From: Methanobacterium sp. PtaB.Bin024
GTDB lineage: Archaea; Methanobacteriota; Methanobacteria; Methanobacteriales; Methanobacteriaceae
Assembly: GCA_002067065.1 (NCBI GenBank)
Contig: MVPY01000021.1
Location: 1-6,237, forward strand
Direction: 5' to 3'
DNA: 6,237 nt
In this document: piece after piece, positions 4,777 to 6,237 of the stretch
How the letters are laid out: every line of letters starts with the position of its first letter
Numbering within the stretch: the stretch's first letter is position 1
Notes under the pieces: generated by a model
The model's input: only the letters and a program-made list of their open reading frames with translations
The model's database searches: none
What the model was told of the DNA's origin: nothing
Made by a program: the position numbers and the translations under genes

Positions 4777-4881
4777 ATTTTTTTTTAATTCTTTAATATT
4801 TTTTTTCTAATCTATTTGACTATTTTAAACTTTCTAAAAACTATTTTTCTAGAGAATCATTCTTAACGGAGTATTTTTCAA
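4772..4881 (+). other. AT-rich intergenic gap upstream of the tape measure gene
   Basis: This 110-base gap separates the divergent lipoprotein and tape measure genes. On the plus strand it holds T9 (4778-4786) and T8 (4799-4806), which should stop plus-strand read-through. Beyond them only a weak TATA-like TATTTTAA (4821-4828) could serve a plus-strand promoter. GGAG (4868-4871), ten bases before ATG 4882, is the tape measure SD. Confidence 0.5.
4821..4833 (-). promoter_or_regulatory. Probable BRE/TATA promoter for the lipoprotein gene
   Basis: On the minus strand AAAG is followed by TTTAAAATA, beginning 58 bases before the GTG at 4771. Initiation would fall near 4803, giving a purine-rich leader of about 30 bases that carries the SD. 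The match is fair, and the AT-rich surroundings make chance matches likely. Confidence 0.45.
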
Positions 4882-6237
4882 ATGGCTGAAAAAGAACTAG
4901 GCATCACAGCGAAAGCAGATGTAGATTCCGCTATTTCAGATTTGCAGAATCTAATCGATAAACTCGGTGCAATGCCAGATACAGTATCATCTAATGTTGA
5001 AGTAATAGTTAATGATACCGCAATAGACACATTAGAAGCCGAAATAGGTGCGATGGATACTAGCATCGATTATACGGTTAATATGGATGATGCCGAGCTT
5101 GAGACCCTTGAGAATGAAATAAGTACAGTTGATGGTGAAATAATTGATATTGATGTCGATGATACTAAAATACAGGAAGCTGCAGAAAGTGCTGGAGAGT
5201 TAAATGATGCACTTACATCAATTGATGATACAGCAATAAATGAAGCAGCATCAGCAGCTTCAAGTTTAGGAGATAATTTAGGAGGGGCCTCTGAAGATGC
5301 ATCTAGTTTTAACCAGGAAATTAGTGAATCAGATGATCATATTTCTGCTTTATCTGCCGGATTACAGGGGGTGCTGGCTCTGGGGCTGGGGGCATTCTTC
5401 ACAACCGCAATTCAAGGAGCTGGTGAATTTAATGATAGCTGGAGTAGATTGGCTGTTGCCGTTGGCGAAGGTGGATTACCTATTGATCAGGTTCAGGCAG
5501 ATTGGTCTGGAGCAATATCAAATATGCAGGACGTCACTGGCCGTGGTGCTGGCACAATACGTAGCTATATTATTTCTATGGGAACGGCCGGAGTAACCAG
5601 CAAAGATGTTTTAACAGGGGCGTTCTCAGGAATAGCTGGAGCATCCTATGTCACCGGTCAGAGCATAGATTCAATAACCAACGCATTTAAGCGGGTAGTT
5701 TCAACCGGTACGCTTGGAACACGTCAATTAATGAGTCTGGGATTAACAAGTGATGATATCTACAAAGCAACAGGACTGACAGTTGATCAAGTCAATGAGA
5801 AACTAGCGACAATGGACGCTACCCAAAGGGCAGCGTTCATGTCACAGATAATGAACGCCAAATATGGAGCCGACGCCAACAACGCTTATAAAAATAGCTG
5901 GCAGCATGTAATCGATGTACTTGGTAGAATGTGGGAATATCTAAGCCGAATTATCGGCGGATTAATACTACCGATTGTTATTCCTGCATTAGAAGCCATG
6001 TCATGGGTATTACAACAGGTTGCCGGATGGTTGGGTAGTTTAGAAGGTCCCTGGAAAACTATTATGGGTATTATTGTTGCTGGTGTTGGTGGCTGGATTC
6101 TCCTATCCACCGTGATAACTACCCTGACTGGTATTATAAACATGTTAGGTATTAGTCTTGGCCTTACAACAGCCCGGCAGGTTGCCAGTACCATAGCCCA
6201 ACATGCTAACACTGCCGCCAGGTGGTTAGGTATTGGT
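4882..6237 (+). CDS. Tape measure protein, N-terminal 452 residues (runs off the window)
   Basis: The frame is open from ATG 4882 to the window end (452 codons, no stop), preceded by GGAG at 4868-4871. The tape measure protein sets tail length, fills the tail tube and takes part in DNA entry. Support: it follows the frameshifted chaperone pair, it is long, it is rich in Ala, Gly, Asp and Ser, and it has no enzyme motif. Residues 1-120 carry degenerate repeats of a V-x-x-x-D-(T/A)-x-I/L-x-x-L-E-x-E-I type. A hydrophobic segment follows at about 154-178 (ISALSAGLQGVLALGLGAFF), then a Gly/Ala-rich helical region. Strongly hydrophobic segments lie at 357-377 and 393-428, around a GPWKTIMG motif at 389-396. 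These are candidate membrane-inserting segments, common in this family. The true length cannot be seen here. Confidence 0.88.
   Translation, partial: MAEKELGITAKADVDSAISDLQNLIDKLGAMPDTVSSNVEVIVNDTAIDTLEAEIGAMDTSIDYTVNMDDAELETLENEISTVDGEIIDIDVDDTKIQEAAESAGELNDALTSIDDTAINEAASAASSLGDNLGGASEDASSFNQEISESDDHISALSAGLQGVLALGLGAFFTTAIQGAGEFNDSWSRLAVAVGEGGLPIDQVQADWSGAISNMQDVTGRGAGTIRSYIISMGTAGVTSKDVLTGAFSGIAGASYVTGQSIDSITNAFKRVVSTGTLGTRQLMSLGLTSDDIYKATGLTVDQVNEKLATMDATQRAAFMSQIMNAKYGADANNAYKNSWQHVIDVLGRMWEYLSRIIGGLILPIVIPALEAMSWVLQQVAGWLGSLEGPWKTIMGIIVAGVGGWILLSTVITTLTGIINMLGISLGLTTARQVASTIAQHANTAARWLGIG
4999..5211 (+). repeat. Degenerate 24-residue tandem repeats in the tape measure protein
   Basis: Residues 40-110 align as three units of about 24 residues, starting VEVIVNDTAIDTLEAEI, DYTVNMDDAELETLENEI and IDIDVDDTKIQEAAESA. 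The Asp pairs recur at residues 45, 69 and 93. Residues 7-30 look like a further, more diverged unit. The repeat is seen in the protein but not obvious in the DNA, so it is old or under selection. Confidence 0.6.

Noticed and set aside
3959..4836. 8-base direct repeat ACTTTCTA at 3959-3966 and 4829-4836, flanking the cargo cassette like a target-site duplication
   Set aside because: The repeat is short and low-complexity in AT-rich DNA, the first copy lies within the AbrB-like coding sequence, and there is no transposase or terminal inverted repeat. A chance match is likely.
4846..4863. Small palindromes TTCTAGAGAA and AGAATCATTCT upstream of the tape measure gene
   Set aside because: Arms of only 4-5 bp in AT-rich DNA. 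They could be operator half-sites but there is no independent support.
5886..6212. 108-aa minus-strand reading frame inside the tape measure gene
   Set aside because: It lies opposite a well-supported long coding frame, has biased shadow composition and no clear SD or promoter.
1..6237. tRNA genes, CRISPR arrays, integrase or attachment sites
   Set aside because: None seen: no regularly spaced repeats, no cloverleaf-like segments in the short intergenic gaps, and no recombinase frame.

Overview
The window looks like part of a provirus (or virus) genome with a siphovirus-type long-tail module, from a methanogenic archaeon, most likely a Methanobacterium-like member of the Methanobacteriales. 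The archaeal reading rests on TATA/BRE-like promoters, T-tract terminators, strong GGAGGTG ribosome binding sites, AT-rich DNA and a lipoprotein whose C-terminal domain resembles secreted proteins I associate with Methanobacteriales. Host and virus identity are inferences; no search was run.

Positions 1-2810 hold a tight plus-strand operon: the last codons of an upstream gene, an unrecognised 167-aa protein in the usual position of a head-tail or tail-completion protein, a GT32-type glycosyltransferase, a class I SAM methyltransferase, a 71-aa charged protein starting at TTG, and a 274-aa probable major tail (tube) protein. Two hairpins with T-rich tails follow (2813-2912), as expected after a highly expressed tail-tube gene.

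Positions 2913-3956 hold a 51-aa single-span membrane protein and a tail assembly chaperone pair. The second chaperone frame has no good start of its own. It is reached from the first by a perfect -1 slippery heptamer, A_AAA_AAA, at 3693-3699. This is the lambda G/GT arrangement: a short 213-aa form and a 289-aa fused form made from one start.

The chaperone and tape measure genes, normally adjacent, are separated here by about 0.9 kb (3957-4881). This stretch carries its own transcription units: a minus-strand AbrB-like DNA-binding protein (59 aa, probably leaderless), a divergent plus-strand 32-aa peptide, and a minus-strand lipoprotein (up to 136 aa). A repeat-rich, operator-like stretch overlaps the promoter between the first two. 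It looks like a moron, an autonomous cargo cassette that could be expressed from the integrated provirus. Its position, and a lipoprotein next to the tape measure gene, recall the superinfection-exclusion morons of HK97 (gp15) and Streptococcus phage TP-J34 (Ltp). This is the most interesting hypothesis in the window.

Positions 4882-6237 encode the first 452 residues of the tape measure protein, which runs off the end. It has degenerate 24-residue repeats near its N-terminus and several hydrophobic segments.
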